A DNA stretch of 64,000 bases from JAGLQA01 sp023135565 (GCA_030639305.1 DAOWCY010000006.1:17758-81757), one strand, 5' to 3'. Counted from the first letter of the stretch, positions 7,919-16,884 are shown. The notes: generated by a model not told the origin, from the sequence alone. A program made the numbers and translations.

Positions 7919-8731
7919 TTAATAAAAGATAATGCCGACCTCCGCGCCGATGCGGGCTTGCAAGAGAGAGGCGGCAGAACCCCGGTTGACGGCGATCTCT
8001 AAGTTCCGGTGGCTGCCGATCAACATAAACGGCCCCGATCCGGCCAGGGCATAAGTTTTAAAAAAACCCTCGATCTCCCGGCCGTTAACTTCTACTTTAA
8101 AACCCCCCGCCCCCGCCTCCTCGAGAGCAGTATAAAGAAAATCTTCGCTCACATTAGTCATAATATTACCGAATTTGTCGATATAAGCCACCCGGGCGCT
8201 GATGGAGTTTTGAGTTTTTGTGGGCAAATAGGCGGCATCTACGATAAAATCACAGTAGGGGGAAGCGATTTCCTCCAGGGCGATGCCTGCCCCTAAGTAA
8301 GCTGCCGCAGGCGCCATCTTGTCCCGGGCTTCGAAAGTAGAATTACCGCGGATCAAAAAATATTTTTCCTTATCTAAGATAGAGACCGTTGTGTTTTCTT
8401 TTTGTAAGATAGGCGTCAGTACGCCGTTATCCGGGCCGATAAAATATCGCTCTTCGTGCCTGGCCAGGAGTATGCCGCGCCCAGTGCCCACACCCGGGTC
8501 CACCACTACCAAAAAAATCGTCCCGGTGGGGAAAAAGGGGTAGGTTTTTTCTACTACGAAAGAGGCGGCTATAGTGCTGTATGAAGGGATTTCGTTGGTT
8601 ATGTCGATGACTTCCATATGGGGATTTATTTGTTTGATTACCCCTTTCAGGACGCCGCTGAAGAAATCCTGATTGCCGAAATCGGTGATTAGCCCGCAGT
8701 AGGATTTATTTGTTTTCCCGGTTTGCTTCAT
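7919..8731 (-). CDS. SAM hydroxide adenosyltransferase (DUF62) relative
   Basis: 270 residues. The family hydrolyses S-adenosylmethionine to adenosine and methionine with a water activated by an Asp-Arg-His set. Family marks here are LITDFGNQDFF near the start, VDPGVGTGR with D78 and R85 at the family spacing, GPDNGVL, and the C-terminal DKFGNIMTN. The block that is normally TFHGRD reads TFEARD (E134), so the expected catalytic histidine is replaced by glutamate. It may be a changed or inactive enzyme. The start has AAGGAGC upstream and lies 25 bases after the broken rloB gene, so it may be read from the rloA promoter. Confidence 0.85.
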   Translation of the reverse strand: MKQTGKTNKSYCGLITDFGNQDFFSGVLKGVIKQINPHMEVIDITNEIPSYSTIAASFVVEKTYPFFPTGTIFLVVVDPGVGTGRGILLARHEERYFIGPDNGVLTPILQKENTTVSILDKEKYFLIRGNSTFEARDKMAPAAAYLGAGIALEEIASPYCDFIVDAAYLPTKTQNSISARVAYIDKFGNIMTNVSEDFLYTALEEAGAGGFKVEVNGREIEGFFKTYALAGSGPFMLIGSHRNLEIAVNRGSAASLLQARIGAEVGIIFY

Positions 8732-8756
8732 TTTTTGCTCCTTAGTTTAGAGTCGA

Positions 8757-9324
8757 TTATAAAATTTTTTCTAAGATTTTATAAACTTCGGTTGAGGTTC
8801 CTTTGAGTTTCCCCGACTTCTTGTTCTCTTCATCGAGCTTTTTGGCATTCTCTATCGCCTTGTTTAAATTCTTTTTTAACATTTCGTAGAAATTTTTCTT
8901 TTTTTGATAGTTTTGTGATTTTTGATAATCGGGGATATATTTCTTTAGTTCATGGGTGATGAGGCCGGCGCAGTTATTAAATTCTTTGGCTGTAAATTTA
9001 TAATGCAGTAAGAACCATATCTCGAAGCAGGGAGTTGAGATAATAAATTCGATTTTAGGCCCTTGTTTTAAATCGCCTTGCTTTAATGCATCACCGTCTA
9101 CAATACAGAATGCCATGTCATAGTCCCGTTCTTTCTGTTTCTTTTTTGCATATTTCCGACGGCGTTGACCTTTTGGGATTGTATATGTCTATTTTTATAT
9201 TTGACAGCCTTTCCTTTCTTTTTAAATTCTCAAAGTAAATTTTTTCACATGAGCCTTCGCATACAACCAGGAAAGTACTCTTTAAAGGGCGATATTTCTT
9301 TCTTCTCTTAAAATCTTTACTCAC
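8757..9324 (-). pseudogene. rloB: RloB-like protein, frameshifted
   Basis: Two frames together give one RloB-like protein of about 188 residues. The 5' part (GTG at 9324) has the FLVVCEGSCEKIYFENLKR start typical of RloB. The 3' part has MAFCIVDGDA followed by STPCFEIWFLLHY, the usual acidic and NPCFE-W-LLH motifs. A run of six T (9142-9147; A on the coding strand) lies at the junction, and deleting one base joins the frames as KKKQKERDYDMAFC. The break may be a real mutation or an assembly error. The GTG overlaps the rloA stop by 8 bases. RloA/RloB pairs are commonly found in restriction and defence neighbourhoods. Confidence 0.8.
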
Positions 9325-10618
9325 TTAAAATATTCCCCAATACAGGCAGAGCACCGTAAGCACCGTTTAGATAACCGTTCTTAATGGATTTGTCTTTGCG
9401 CGGTTTCGGTTTAAAATCGGTAAGAGAGAATAACTCGGTGCTGCCGTCTTCTTTTTTTTCGGTAAACCAGATTTCGTCCCGGCGCAGCAACCTGTCTTCC
9501 AGCAGTTGGACATTATGGCTGGTAAATATAATTTGGGCTTCCGTTGAATTTTTAAAAAATTCCGCGAGCAATTTTTTTTGCAGGTCGAAATGGAGCGAGT
9601 CTTCGAGTTCATCGACAATTAAAACACCACCTTGCTCGATTATATCGAGCAGGGGGCCTGCCAATTCGAATATCCTGACGGTACCCTTGGATTCATTCAT
9701 GAAGTCGATGTTTGCCGTGACTTCATTATTATCGGAAATCGCACTGTGGATCATTTCTATGTCGAAAATCTTGCCTTCTTCTACTTCTTTTTTTACTTCA
9801 TCCGGAAATTTATCGAAATCGGTGAATTGTTCTTTTTTCAGTTTTTCAACTTTAACATCATTTATTCCTAAATCGGCTGATTTTAAGAGAGAAACGACTT
9901 TCTTTTTTTGATTATCGCTTTCTTCGATAAAATTCAAAGTGAATACAGTCAATCCCCTTGTCCCCTGAGCGATTCCCGGTCTCAAGAATCCCAAAAACCA
10001 GGAAAAAACTCTTTCAAGAATAGGGTGAGCAAATTGGGCGCCCACCGTTAAATATAAAGAATCCCGCCTGGTTAAGGACTCTATTTTTTTCTTTTCTCCT
10101 TTAAAATTATTGCCGAATTTGTGGGTGTACCGGGGTTTTTTTTCTTCGGAAGCGGATAGCTCGAGGTTCTTTTCCTCAACTATCTTTCGCTCAAACAGGA
10201 GCACTTTTTTTTTACCAGGGTAAAAATAGAGCCACTCTTCTATTACTTTTTCCCTGTCTATCTTGAAACCATAAATATATTTTTTTTTCTTTAGGATAAA
10301 AGCGGCTTCAAAAAATCCCGGTTCATCCTGGGTCTTTCGATCTAACTTAAATGGCTCATGACCGGTTTTTTTTCTCATTTTTTCCCCGGAAGTAGACTCG
10401 ATTATAAAATTTCTCATGAAAAAAAGCGCCTGGAGTAAATTCGATTTGCCGGAAGCATTGGCGCCGAAAATAGCAGCAGACTTCAGGAGTTTTAGATTTA
10501 CTCCAGTCGGTTCTATACAGTGGGTCTGCTCCATCTCTGTATCCTTGTCGGCAATCATACTCAACTGCTGCCTGCCTTTAAAAGACAAGAAATTCTCGAC
10601 CTCGAATCGAATCAACAT
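9317..10618 (-). CDS. rloA: RloA-like AAA ATPase
   Basis: 433 residues of an ABC-type AAA ATPase related to OLD/RloA proteins. The N-terminus has the IRFEVENFLSFKGRQQLSM strand pair. Walker A is GANASGKSN (~51-59), and the C-terminal Walker B is GGVLIVDELEDSLH with the IIFTSHN switch. The middle is a helical insert. I chose the ATG at 10618, which has an AAGGAGG site six bases upstream; longer in-frame versions would extend into AT-rich leader. A TATAAT at 10640-10645 (minus) could be its -10 box, but no good -35 was seen. It forms an overlapping pair with the frameshifted RloB-like gene. Confidence 0.85.
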   Translation of the reverse strand: MLIRFEVENFLSFKGRQQLSMIADKDTEMEQTHCIEPTGVNLKLLKSAAIFGANASGKSNLLQALFFMRNFIIESTSGEKMRKKTGHEPFKLDRKTQDEPGFFEAAFILKKKKYIYGFKIDREKVIEEWLYFYPGKKKVLLFERKIVEEKNLELSASEEKKPRYTHKFGNNFKGEKKKIESLTRRDSLYLTVGAQFAHPILERVFSWFLGFLRPGIAQGTRGLTVFTLNFIEESDNQKKKVVSLLKSADLGINDVKVEKLKKEQFTDFDKFPDEVKKEVEEGKIFDIEMIHSAISDNNEVTANIDFMNESKGTVRIFELAGPLLDIIEQGGVLIVDELEDSLHFDLQKKLLAEFFKNSTEAQIIFTSHNVQLLEDRLLRRDEIWFTEKKEDGSTELFSLTDFKPKPRKDKSIKNGYLNGAYGALPVLGNILSE

Positions 10619-10838
10619 GATTCCTCCTTTTTTTATGGTATTATACACCATTTTTTGTGATTTTTCCACAAAAACAACCGTTTTTTTTGAGATTCGGGGC
10701 ATTTTTTTTATTTCGTTGTCTTCATTTTTTTAATTCTTCGATATTCGATATTCGGAGTTCGCTGTTCGATATTCTACCCGGTGTTCACTTTTTACAGCCT
10801 CTTTTTTTACCGGGAAACAGGAATTTTTTCGATAACTC

Positions 10839-10867
10839 TTGACAAAGAGGGAATAATTTCTTATATT
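10839..10867 (+). promoter_or_regulatory. Promoter of the EF-G paralogue
   Basis: A perfect TTGACA (10839-10844), a 17-base spacer and TATATT (10862-10867). The AGGAGG site and ATG follow about 20-25 bases downstream. Confidence 0.75.
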
Positions 10868-10894
10868 GTATACTATTAACCAGGAGGAAAAATT

Positions 10895-12979
10895 ATGAAA
10901 AGTTTTTCAAGTGAACACTTAAGAAATATCGCTTTAATAGGACACGGCTCTACCGGGAAAACAAGCCTCGTTTCCGCTGTCCTTTTCAATACCCAGATGA
11001 TCAACAGGCTGGCTAAAGTTGAGCAGGGTAATACAGTTACCGACTACGACGAAGATGAAATCGAAAAAAAAATATCTATCCAGGCCGCTGTCGCCTTTGC
11101 CCACAAAGATAAATACAAAATCAATATGATAGACACACCGGGTTTTGCTAATTTTATCTGGGAAGCAAGGGTCGGTTTGAGGGCGGTTGAGACCGGGGTC
11201 ATGCTGGTCAGCGCCACCGAAGGCGTGGAAGTGCAGACGGAAAAGATTTTCGAATACGCCGAAGAATTAAATAAATCGATGATCTTTGTGATTAATAAAA
11301 TGACCAAAGAGTTTGCCGATTTCGACAAAGCCTTCGATTCCATCGTCGAGTCTTTCGGGAAGAACGCCGTGCCGGTGCAATACCCAATAGGCAGCGGAGC
11401 CGATTTTACCGGCGTCATCGACGTGATCGAGATGAAAGCTTATAAGTACAGCGGCGATGAAAAAGGCGATTTCGAAGAGACGGAGATTCCCGCTGACTTA
11501 AAAGACACCCTGCAAGCAAAACGGGAAGAGTTGATCGAAAAAATTGCCGAAAATGATGAAGCATTAATGGAAAAATATTTCGAGGATGGCGATTTGAGTC
11601 TCGAAGATATCGCTGTCGGGCTAAAAGCGGGTATATTGAACAGGAATATTTTCCCGGTACTGGTTACCGACGCCCTGACCAATATCGGGGTCAACCACTT
11701 CGTTGATTTTGTCACAAAGTATACTCCCTCTATAATCGACGTGGGAGAAACAGCGGCAGTAGAAGGAACCGTGAAACCGGACCAGGCAGCGCCTTTTTCG
11801 TCATTTGTCTTTAAGACCATCTCGGATCCTTATACCGGCAAAATATCGTTAATAAAAGTGCTCTCCGGTGTGTTTAAACCGGATAGTTCTTATGTGAATG
11901 TCAATAAAGAGGCCAGCGAGAGAGTTGGCGGACTATTTTTCCTGCAGGGTAAAGAGCAGGCTTCGGGAGGAGACGTCCACCCCGGCGATATCGTAGCTGT
12001 GGCCAAATTAAAAGAGACCCAGACCGGCGATACTTTAACCGTTAAAGGCAATGATGTCCGTTTCCCGGAGATAAAATTCCCCATCCCCTCCATCTCTTTT
12101 GCAATCGAACCCAAGACCCGTGAAGATGAGAACAAAATATCCGTGGCTTTCCAGAAAATTTGCGAAGAGGACCCCACGATTAAATCTTTAAGGGATCCCC
12201 AGACCAAAGAGCTGGTAATTTCCGGCAATGGTCAACTGCATGTGGAACTTGTGGTAAACAAGTTGAAAAAGAGGTACGGCGTAGAGGTAGAAATGAAACC
12301 GCCGCGTATTCCTTATCTGGAAACTATCAGCGGCAAAGCCGACGTCAATATAAAACATAAAAAACAGAGCGGCGGTCGCGGTCAATATGGCCATGTCATG
12401 ATCAAGATGGATCCCCAGCCCAGGGGTTCCGGTTTCGTATTCGAGGATACCATTTTTGGCGGTTCTATCCCAAAGAACTATATTCCCGCTGTGGAAAAGG
12501 GGATCAGGGAAGTCATACACAGCGGCATTTTGGCCGGATACCAGGTGGTGGATTTCAAAGTTAATCTTTATGACGGCAGTTATCATGATGTCGATTCTTC
12601 CGATATGGCTTTTAAGATTGCCGCTTCCAAAGCTTTTAAGCAAGGCATGAAAGAAGCCAAACCCACTTTATTGGAACCCATCGTAAAAGTAGAAGTTGTC
12701 ACTCCCGAGGAATTTATGGGTGATATAAACGGTAATCTCAGCGGCCGGCGGGGTAAGATTCAGGGTATGTCGTCGAAAGGCAAGAATACTATAATCAACG
12801 CCATGGTGCCTATGGTAGAGATGTTGGATTTTAATCCCAACCTTATTTCCATCACCGGCGGCAGGGGTTCTTACTTCATGGAATTCGATCATTATGAAGA
12901 GGTCCCGGCCCATCTGCAGACCAGGATAATCGCGGATGCCAGGAAAGAAGGTCGCGTCAGGGAAGTTGAAGAAGAGTGA
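10895..12979 (+). CDS. fusA2: Elongation factor G paralogue (EF-G2 type)
   Basis: 694 residues with full EF-G architecture. G1 is GHGSTGKTS (16-24), G3 is DTPGF (80-84), followed by domain II, domain III, domain IV with GRGQYGHV, and domain V ending in the SGRRGKIQGM-type segment. The role would be GTP-driven translocation or ribosome recycling. The G4 box reads NKMTK (134-138): the Asp that normally gives guanine specificity (NKxD) is Thr. The switch region lacks the RGITI of canonical EF-G and reads KKISIQ, which is common in EF-G2. It has a strong promoter and AGGAGG site and stands alone, without str-operon genes, so the main fusA is probably elsewhere. Confidence 0.88.
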   Translation: MKSFSSEHLRNIALIGHGSTGKTSLVSAVLFNTQMINRLAKVEQGNTVTDYDEDEIEKKISIQAAVAFAHKDKYKINMIDTPGFANFIWEARVGLRAVETGVMLVSATEGVEVQTEKIFEYAEELNKSMIFVINKMTKEFADFDKAFDSIVESFGKNAVPVQYPIGSGADFTGVIDVIEMKAYKYSGDEKGDFEETEIPADLKDTLQAKREELIEKIAENDEALMEKYFEDGDLSLEDIAVGLKAGILNRNIFPVLVTDALTNIGVNHFVDFVTKYTPSIIDVGETAAVEGTVKPDQAAPFSSFVFKTISDPYTGKISLIKVLSGVFKPDSSYVNVNKEASERVGGLFFLQGKEQASGGDVHPGDIVAVAKLKETQTGDTLTVKGNDVRFPEIKFPIPSISFAIEPKTREDENKISVAFQKICEEDPTIKSLRDPQTKELVISGNGQLHVELVVNKLKKRYGVEVEMKPPRIPYLETISGKADVNIKHKKQSGGRGQYGHVMIKMDPQPRGSGFVFEDTIFGGSIPKNYIPAVEKGIREVIHSGILAGYQVVDFKVNLYDGSYHDVDSSDMAFKIAASKAFKQGMKEAKPTLLEPIVKVEVVTPEEFMGDINGNLSGRRGKIQGMSSKGKNTIINAMVPMVEMLDFNPNLISITGGRGSYFMEFDHYEEVPAHLQTRIIADARKEGRVREVEEE

Positions 12980-13074
12980 TCTTTTTTACCACGAAGGACA
13001 CGAAGGGCACGAAGCGGGATTGTGTCCGCAATTGGCGAAGAGTTTTTTGTAACGATGAACCGGGGCTTACCTGG

Positions 13075-13203
13075 CGCCGCAGGGAACGCTTTTGATTCTA
13101 AATTATAAAAAGTTTTGATTAAACTTTTTCAAAGGTGCGGTGTGCCGCGGCCCCCAACTTCAATTTAATGGGGGCATCACCCGGCAGGGTCGCCGAAGGC
13201 AAG
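13075..13203 (+). repeat. Palindromic repeat copy after the EF-G gene
   Basis: A degraded copy reading GGGAACGCTTTTGATTCTAA, AAAAAGTTTTGATTAAACTT, ending CGGCAGGGTCGCCGAAGGCAAG. It lies about 100 bases after the EF-G stop. Its end reaches within seven bases of the next start codon and may supply part of that ribosome binding region. Between the EF-G stop and the repeat is a CACGAAGGACACGAAGGGCA short tandem repeat. Confidence 0.75.
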
Positions 13204-13209
13204 TATTAT

Positions 13210-14181
13210 ATGAAATTAAAATATAAAGAAGTAGCAGAAGGAATCTATGAAATAGAGACCCATTATTTAAACAGGGAGAAATTCGCCTGTTGTTACCTGA
13301 TCGAGGATGGCGGTGAAGCCGCCGTAATCGAGACCAACACCAACAACGCCGTATCTCATATACTCCGCACTATCGACAATGTCGGCTTAGACAGGAAACA
13401 GGTAAAATATGTGATCGTCACCCACATCCACTTAGATCATGCCGGTGGCAGCGGTGAGTTGATGAGACACCTGCCTGGAGCCCGGTTCGTGGTTCACCCC
13501 AGGGGCAAACGTCATATGATAAACCCTGAGAAACTGATCGCCAGCGTCAAGCAGGTTTATGGCGAAGAGAAGTACCGCGAATATTACGGCGAAATCGTTC
13601 CGGTGGAGAAAAAACGGGTGCACACGGCGGTGGACGGCGAAATACTCCGCTTAGGCGGCAGGGAACTGCTGTTAGTGGAAACACCGGGCCATGCCAAGCA
13701 CCACATCGTTATCTTCGATAAAAAGACCGGGTCTCTTTTCAGCGGGGATGCTTTCGGTATCGGTTATCCCCGTTATGAACCGGGCAAACCGGGATTGATT
13801 TTCCCCTCTACTTCTCCTACCCAATTCGATCCCGAAGCAGCGCTCGAGACGCTGCGGAAAATTGTCGAGCTAAAACCGGCCCGCGTCCTGCGAACCCATA
13901 CCGGGGCCATAGAAAGTGTCGCAGCCAATGCGCAGCGTTTGCAAGAGTGGATAGAGTTTTCGGTAAGTATTGCTGAAAAGAGATATGGCGAAGGATACCG
14001 GGACGACGAATTAACCGGGAAGTTAACCGGCGACATCTGGGCGAAATTTGAAAAGACCTTAAAAGATGAGCTAAACCGCGGTTTAGATGAAGAGGAGCGG
14101 GAGTTTCTAAGCATCGACGCCGAACTGAATGCCCAGGGATTGGCCCATTACGTGACAAAGCTCAAAGCCGAAGACCAATGA
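13210..14181 (+). CDS. MBL-fold metallo-hydrolase
   Basis: 323 residues. The metal-binding motif THIHLDHAGG, a later TPGHAKHH, and FSGDAFG give the His/Asp ligands of a two-metal MBL hydrolase. A C-terminal extension of about 100 residues is helical and charged. The N-terminal ACCYLIEDGG strand is typical of the glyoxalase II and lactonase-like groups. The substrate cannot be read. I set the start at 13210 (MKLKYKEVAEG); the 25 extra upstream residues come from repeat DNA. The AAGG of the repeat end is the only ribosome-binding-like sequence nearby. It overlaps the following ABC gene by four bases (ATGA). Confidence 0.82.
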   Translation: MKLKYKEVAEGIYEIETHYLNREKFACCYLIEDGGEAAVIETNTNNAVSHILRTIDNVGLDRKQVKYVIVTHIHLDHAGGSGELMRHLPGARFVVHPRGKRHMINPEKLIASVKQVYGEEKYREYYGEIVPVEKKRVHTAVDGEILRLGGRELLLVETPGHAKHHIVIFDKKTGSLFSGDAFGIGYPRYEPGKPGLIFPSTSPTQFDPEAALETLRKIVELKPARVLRTHTGAIESVAANAQRLQEWIEFSVSIAEKRYGEGYRDDELTGKLTGDIWAKFEKTLKDELNRGLDEEEREFLSIDAELNAQGLAHYVTKLKAEDQ

Positions 14182-14855
14182 CCCGGACGATTTTATCAGC
14201 CGTTAACATCAGCAAGAGTTTCCAGCAGCCCGACAAAAGCAAATTAGAGGTTTTACAGGACCTATCTCTCGACGTAGCGGAAGGCACTGTTATTGCCGTA
14301 ACCGGCGCATCCGGTTCCGGGAAAAGCACCCTGCTTCATCTTCTCGGCGCTTTAGATGCTCCCGACCGGGGTGAAATATTATTCGACGGGGAAAGCATCC
14401 TGGGTTTCAAAGGAAAAAAAAGGGCTGCTTATCGCAATCGTTCCATCGGTTTCGTGTTTCAATTTCATTATTTGATGCCTGAATTGACAGTGTTGGAGAA
14501 TGTTTCTTTTCCCGCCTTAATAAAAAATTTCAACAAAGAAGATGCCTATGAGCGAGCCGGTAAGCTCCTAAAAGATGTCGATCTGGGGGATAGAAAAGAC
14601 AACATGCCTTTTCATTTATCCGGCGGTGAGAGGCAGCGGGTTGCCATAGCCCGCAGTTTGATTAATTCTCCGCGGCTGTTGTTTGCCGACGAACCCACCG
14701 GCAATTTGGACTGGAAAACCGGCCAGAAGGTATTCGGCGTATTCAGGGAGTTGATAAAGGAACGTAATTTAACCGCCGTTTTGGTGACTCACAACGAGCA
14801 GTTGGCCGATTTAGTAGACAGCAAGTACCATCTCCACGAAGGCAAACTAAGTTAA
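14178..14855 (+). CDS. ABC transporter ATP-binding protein, LolD/MacB type
   Basis: 225 residues, the standard size. Walker A is GASGSGKST, the Q loop region is FVFQFHYLMPELTVLENV, the signature is LSGGERQRVAIARSL, and Walker B is LLFADEPTGNLD followed by the switch HN. The LMPELTVLENV and DEPTGNLD patterns place it in the LolD/MacB/FtsE group that drives lipoprotein release or extrusion. No permease gene is adjacent, so it is an orphan whose partner must be elsewhere. It is translationally coupled to the MBL hydrolase by ATGA, an unusual partner. A repeat array starts immediately after its TAA. Confidence 0.9.
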   Translation: MTRTILSAVNISKSFQQPDKSKLEVLQDLSLDVAEGTVIAVTGASGSGKSTLLHLLGALDAPDRGEILFDGESILGFKGKKRAAYRNRSIGFVFQFHYLMPELTVLENVSFPALIKNFNKEDAYERAGKLLKDVDLGDRKDNMPFHLSGGERQRVAIARSLINSPRLLFADEPTGNLDWKTGQKVFGVFRELIKERNLTAVLVTHNEQLADLVDSKYHLHEGKLS

Positions 14856-15124
14856 CCTCACGGCGCACCCAGCCTATAAGCCGCTTCGCGGCAGGAGCCA
14901 ACGATGGCTGTTTATTGTGTAGAAAAACGTATCGCTCATAAAAAGTTTTGCCCCGTGCGCACGGGGAGGCGTTGAGCGGCTTCGCCGCAGGAGCCAACGA
15001 TGGCCGTATATTGTGTAGAAAAGCGTATCGCTCATCAAAAGTTTTTGGAAGTCCAGAAACCTTTTTTCAAAAAAGTTTTTGGTCGCCGAAGGCAAAGCCC
15101 CCGGCAGGGTCGCCGAAGGCAAAG
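14856..15124 (+). repeat. Tandem palindromic repeat array
   Basis: Two to three modules fill the gap after the ABC gene. Two units of CAGGAGCCAACGATGGC... ending in GTATCGCTCAT occur about 105 bases apart, with a CCCCGTGCGCACGGGG palindrome between them. The array ends in a variant with AGAAACCTTTTTTCAAAAAA and two copies of GGTCGCCGAAGGCAAAG. The 358-base gap 14856-15213 holds only this and the promoter at 15148. Confidence 0.85.
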
Positions 15125-15147
15125 TAATTTCATAGTAGTAGAGAGAG

Positions 15148-15177
15148 TTGGCAAAAAAGATAATCCTGTGATAAAAT
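15148..15177 (+). promoter_or_regulatory. Promoter of the ParE-type module
   Basis: TTGGCA (15148-15153), an 18-base spacer and TAAAAT (15172-15177). The AGGAGG site and ATG of the antitoxin follow within 40 bases. Confidence 0.5.
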
Positions 15178-15213
15178 ATAGTTTAATAGAGAAATTTAAC
15201 AGGAGGTACGAAA

Positions 15214-15447
15214 ATGTCATTAACAGTGGATCAGATATATAATGAAGCGATTCAACTTCCTGATGAATCGAAGGTATTTTTGACTGAACGTCTTGTCGAA
15301 TATTTGGAAACCAATATAGACCCTAACCTGGAACTCTTACATATAGAAACCGCAAAAAGGCGCAGGGATGACATTCGCTCAGGGCGGGTTCAACCGGTAG
15401 AGGGAAAAGAAGCGTTGGCCCATGTGCGGCGTGTAGTAAAGGGATGA
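15214..15447 (+). CDS. Addiction module antitoxin
   Basis: 77 residues. It has the pattern of the small addiction-module component family (TIGR02574-like): an N-terminal VDQIYNEAIQLPDESKVFL helix, a LTERLVEYLE helix, and a C-terminal ETAKRRRDDIRSGRVQPVEG segment that would wrap around the toxin. It should neutralise the ParE-like toxin that follows and may repress the shared promoter, although no clear DNA-binding fold is visible. The gene is preceded by AGGAGG and ends in ATGA overlap with the toxin. Confidence 0.85.
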   Translation: MSLTVDQIYNEAIQLPDESKVFLTERLVEYLETNIDPNLELLHIETAKRRRDDIRSGRVQPVEGKEALAHVRRVVKG

Positions 15448-15743
15448 GATATATTTTTCACCCGGAAGCGCTCCGGGAATATGAGGAAACTGCTTTATAT
15501 TATGGCGAAGTATCTGCTGCATTAGCTGAGGCTTTTATTAAATCCATGGAAAAGGGTATCGAGCAAATACTTGATTTCCCCGGAGCATGGCAGTTAGTTG
15601 AAGAAGATGTTCGCCGCCACCTGCTGCACCGTTTCCCTTTTGGGATATACTATACTATCGAAGAAGATTATATTATGATAGTGGCAGTAACGCACATGAG
15701 CCGCAATCCAGGGTATTGGAAAAATCGTCTAAAAGCAAGATAA
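15444..15743 (+). CDS. RelE/ParE family toxin
   Basis: 99 residues, the standard length. Family marks are the FHPEALREYEETALYY start, RFPFGIYYTIEEDYIMIVAVTH near the end, and RNPGYWKNR at the C-terminus. The group includes DNA gyrase inhibitors (ParE) and mRNA interferases (RelE); the ParE-like C-terminus favours the former, but this is not certain. It overlaps the antitoxin by four bases, so antitoxin is made first and the toxin is translationally coupled. Confidence 0.87.
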   Translation: MRYIFHPEALREYEETALYYGEVSAALAEAFIKSMEKGIEQILDFPGAWQLVEEDVRRHLLHRFPFGIYYTIEEDYIMIVAVTHMSRNPGYWKNRLKAR

Positions 15744-15785
15744 GATAAAACAATTTAAACGTATAATATAGATATTCAAATGAGT

Positions 15786-16661
15786 CTATCCTGCCGCTTC
15801 GTCGTCGATTTCGGCTAAGATTTGCTCTAAATAATTAAGCCGCTTGCGGTCTCCTTTCTCCTGCCAGCGGTCCCCCGCCCGCAGCAATTCTTCGCGGATG
15901 ATTCCCAACCCCCTTTCCAAATCAGCGCCGCTCAAATAACGCTTGCAAAAACGAACCCGGTTGCGTTGGAAATAAAAAGTCGTATAAAGCGGTTTTTTAT
16001 GACAGGTTTGTCCTACACCGTGGGCTATTTTGGCTTCGTAACAGCGGGCCTGGGGGATATTTTCCCGGTGGGCGCGGAAACTCAGGTCTACATCTTCCCA
16101 GTAGGTAAAGTAAGATTCGTCCGTGCCGCCCAGGGCCTTAAAAGCATCCCGGTGAATCCACAAAGCGGTGCCGGGAATATAGTCTTTGCCCGGTTCCAAC
16201 AGCACAGGTAAATCCCGCTTTCGGTAGTGGTGAAGAGTGCAGCCTGTGGGGTCGAAATAACCGCCGCTGGAATCTATCTCAGCGGGCCGGGAAAGATAGG
16301 TAATACAGGGCGCGATGATCCCGGCCCCGGTCTGCCGGGCGGTTTGCCGGCAGTTTTCCAGGGCAGAAGGATAAACCACAGTATCGTTGGTACAAAACAA
16401 AACAGAAGATACACCATCGGCAAAGACCGGTTCTAAAGCTTTGTTGAAACCGCCGGAAAAACCGCGGTTTTGTTCAGTCCGGTAATGCTGTACCCGGGGA
16501 AAGGCTTTTTGCAATTCCGCAAAAACTTCCGGTTTAGAACCGTTATCGAAACAAAACACCTGTTCCGCCGGGTACCCGGCCTGCAATATCGAAGTTACGC
16601 AGCTTTTAGTGAGACGGCTTTTGTTATAGTAGAGTACCACCAGAGCATCTTTCGGTTTCAA
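15786..16661 (-). CDS. Family 2 glycosyltransferase
   Basis: 291 residues of a GT-A fold glycosyltransferase. The N-terminus has LVVLYYNK and the CFDNGSK strand, NRGFSGGFNKAL binds the nucleotide sugar, LFCTNDT holds the acidic metal site, and SYFTYWEDVDLSFRA carries the ED-D catalytic-base region of rhamnosyl- and similar transferases. No membrane helices are present. It stands between an AraC-type regulator and the toxin module, both separated by gaps, so it may be a single-gene unit in polysaccharide synthesis. The acceptor cannot be told from sequence. Confidence 0.88.
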   Translation of the reverse strand: MKPKDALVVLYYNKSRLTKSCVTSILQAGYPAEQVFCFDNGSKPEVFAELQKAFPRVQHYRTEQNRGFSGGFNKALEPVFADGVSSVLFCTNDTVVYPSALENCRQTARQTGAGIIAPCITYLSRPAEIDSSGGYFDPTGCTLHHYRKRDLPVLLEPGKDYIPGTALWIHRDAFKALGGTDESYFTYWEDVDLSFRAHRENIPQARCYEAKIAHGVGQTCHKKPLYTTFYFQRNRVRFCKRYLSGADLERGLGIIREELLRAGDRWQEKGDRKRLNYLEQILAEIDDEAAG

Positions 16662-16738
16662 ATCGGCCTCCTAAGGTCCCGTTCAACCGGGTTGGTCTAT
16701 TATACCATGAATCGCTCCCCTGTACTACTCATGGGGAA

Positions 16739-16773
16739 GTAACAATCCAGTTTTGGAAAAACCGGATTGTTAC
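16739..16773. repeat. Perfect 10-bp hairpin
   Basis: GTAACAATCC (16739-16748) and GGATTGTTAC (16764-16773) are perfect arms around a 15-base loop containing AGTTTTGG. It lies between the AraC-type gene and the glycosyltransferase. The motif GTAACnATTCAGTTTTGG recurs at 44431 and 44601, so this is probably a dispersed hairpin rather than a dedicated terminator. Confidence 0.6.
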
Positions 16774-16884
16774 AGCCTTCAGCTTTCGGCCTTCAGCAAA
16801 CGGGCATTCGAGAACTCAAAGGGGTACGGAGCAGTCCGGCTGAATGCCGAATGCTGAAAGTTGCTATCGGCTGTTTTCTAATTT

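Noticed and set aside
9130..9160. Programmed frameshift in rloB
   Set aside because: The A6 run would require a +1 shift, not the common -1 slip, and no stimulatory structure is apparent; mutation or assembly error is simpler.
13135..13209. Longer start for the metallo-hydrolase
   Set aside because: The extra residues are read from repeat DNA.
14743..15122. Two 82-84-residue minus-strand frames
   Set aside because: They cross the ABC gene end and repeat modules; the shared FYERYVFLHN-like or FMSDTFFYTI segments come from the repeat.
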